In this document: piece by piece, positions 62,962 to 64,000 of the stretch
Numbering within the stretch: the first letter of the stretch is position 1
Layout: the number at the start of each line of letters is the position of its first letter
Source of the DNA: Protea cynaroides
Taxonomy: Eukaryota > Streptophyta > Magnoliopsida > Proteales > Proteaceae
Assembly (NCBI GenBank): GCA_028583415.1
Contig: CM053267.1
Location: 53,954,914 to 54,018,913, forward strand
DNA: 64,000 bases
Direction of reading: 5' to 3'
Program-made: the position numbers and the translations under genes
The notes under the pieces: generated by a model
Seen by the model: only the letters and a program-made list of their open reading frames with translations
Told to the model about the DNA's origin: nothing
Databases searched by the model: none

Positions 62962-63202
62962 GATCCGCATCCTCGCCATCCAGTGGTTCCAGAGGACAGT
63001 GACAATCTGTCTTGGATGGGCGTTACGTGACTCTCAATGAATCCGAGACTCACGTCCAAGTCGACACCCAGCCGACAAGTCGAACCGACAAGGGGTGTCG
63101 GCTCAAACGTGAGTCTCAAATTTATCCGAGAGTCACGTGGCGGCCATCCAAGATAGGTTACCGCGTCCTCCCAGAACCACTGGGACAAGACGATGTGAAT
63201 CC
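62962..63202. mobile_element. Hairpin MITE, CACGTG family
   Basis: Starts GATCCGCATCCTCG and ends GACGATGTGAATCC. The flanking nine-mers are A-runs matching at eight of nine positions (62953-62961 and 63203-63211). The arms contain GGATGGGCGTTACGTGACTC and, inverted, GAGTCACGTGGCGGCC. Non-coding. Confidence 0.76.
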
Positions 63203-64000
63203 AAAAAAAAGTGTTTTTGACTTTTTTTTTATTTTTTATTTTTTTTTTAAAATAATAACTTGGTTTCTCAGACTAAGTCAAACAAGAGTATTGTATGGTA
63301 TTTGTCTATGACGTAGAGGACAGTTTGATTATTATCTTCTTCATTGTTTGTTGAATCCTCATGTATCAAACCATCCATGTGTACTATACAATCTATGCAA
63401 TGGATAGCCGATACTCATGTTCTTAGGATTGGTCCGAGTTATTATCGGGTTTGGGTTTTTTTTTTTAATATTAAAAATATTTTTTTTATTACTCTTAAAC
63501 GTATATAACTGAGATGTTGCAACTGGACCTATTGGATGGTTGCCATATGGATCCAAGACCCATCCCAGTAATTAACCAATAGTCGGTATTGGAATCGGCC
63601 AATGTCGATATGAATCAGTCGATCTAACCAGTCTAATTATAACCCTCTCATTTGTTAGGGAAATCTGAATCAGAACAATCGGATTCAGATAAAAGAGATC
63701 AGATATCACCTAAACTAATTGGATACAATCCACTCCATTTTGGTAGTCTTGTGGGTTATGATGCATATAGCCTAAAAAATGTATTTATTTATTTTATAAA
63801 ATAAAATAAAATTTTAAGATGTATTTCTTTTTTTTTTTATTGATGTTTTTATAAATTATAAGAAAACAAATTATGAGAATTAGAGAATAAAATTGTAATT
63901 GTGTGTATTTTTTATGATTATTATTATATATATACATTTCAAAAACAATGTGGTGTATACTCTTCGGATTCGAATCCAATTTTAACCGAATGTCGTGTTA
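63203..64000. other. AT-rich intergenic DNA
   Basis: No gene seen. AT-rich, with T runs near 63220-63250 and 63459-63486 and words such as TCGGCCAATGTCGATATG near 63595 that may belong to another dispersed repeat. Confidence 0.4.

Overview
This window is nuclear DNA of a flowering plant. The evidence is long AT-rich introns with GT/AG borders, a 759-residue pentatricopeptide-repeat (PPR) protein, a Golgi UDP-arabinose 4-epimerase, an ER Hsp70 ending in KDEL, a receptor-kinase pseudogene, an Au-type SINE and many plant transposon remnants. A eudicot with a repeat-rich genome is likely, but I cannot name the species. Nothing looks bacterial or viral, and I found no CRISPR array, rRNA or tRNA gene.

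Three protein genes appear intact. (1) An ER-lumenal Hsp110/GRP170-type chaperone (HSP70-17 class) lies on the + strand, CDS 1425-17588. I resolved 14 coding exons, all in phase, giving 892 residues. Its promoter carries a perfect ER-stress element. Its introns hold a reverse-oriented solo LTR, a hAT-like element, a betaine-aldehyde-dehydrogenase pseudogene and a MULE remnant. (2) A single-exon PPR protein lies on the - strand, 20613-22892. It ends after the E/E+ region with no DYW domain. (3) A UDP-arabinose 4-epimerase (MUR4/UXE1 type) lies on the - strand, CDS 25385-33770. I resolved 10 coding exons, 417 residues. Its introns hold a 343-bp LTR-type element, a probable RTE-LINE tail and a complete but coding-free LTR element of 1637 bp.

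Between the Hsp70 and PPR genes are an Au SINE split by a MITE and a Pack-MULE-like element carrying pieces of a BAHD acyltransferase gene. From about 34.9 kb to the end I see no intact gene. That part holds tandem duplications, a LINE fragment with zf-RVT and RNase H domains, a gag zinc-knuckle remnant, and a decayed L-type lectin receptor kinase at 46.3-48.3 kb. It also holds a 2-kb dispersed duplication (49.7-51.8 and 52.5-56.3 kb) whose second copy is interrupted by a 1924-bp solo LTR. Two MITE families, two tRNA-derived SINE candidates and a 41-bp minisatellite complete it.

The intact genes do not form a pathway: ER protein folding, organelle RNA processing and cell-wall sugar supply are independent functions. 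I found no undescribed multi-gene system. The novelty here is in the mobile elements, whose boundaries can be read to the base from target-site duplications, and in the ER-stress element. Positions were read by eye. Exon borders rest on splice consensus, reading-frame continuity and recalled family similarity, with no alignment run.
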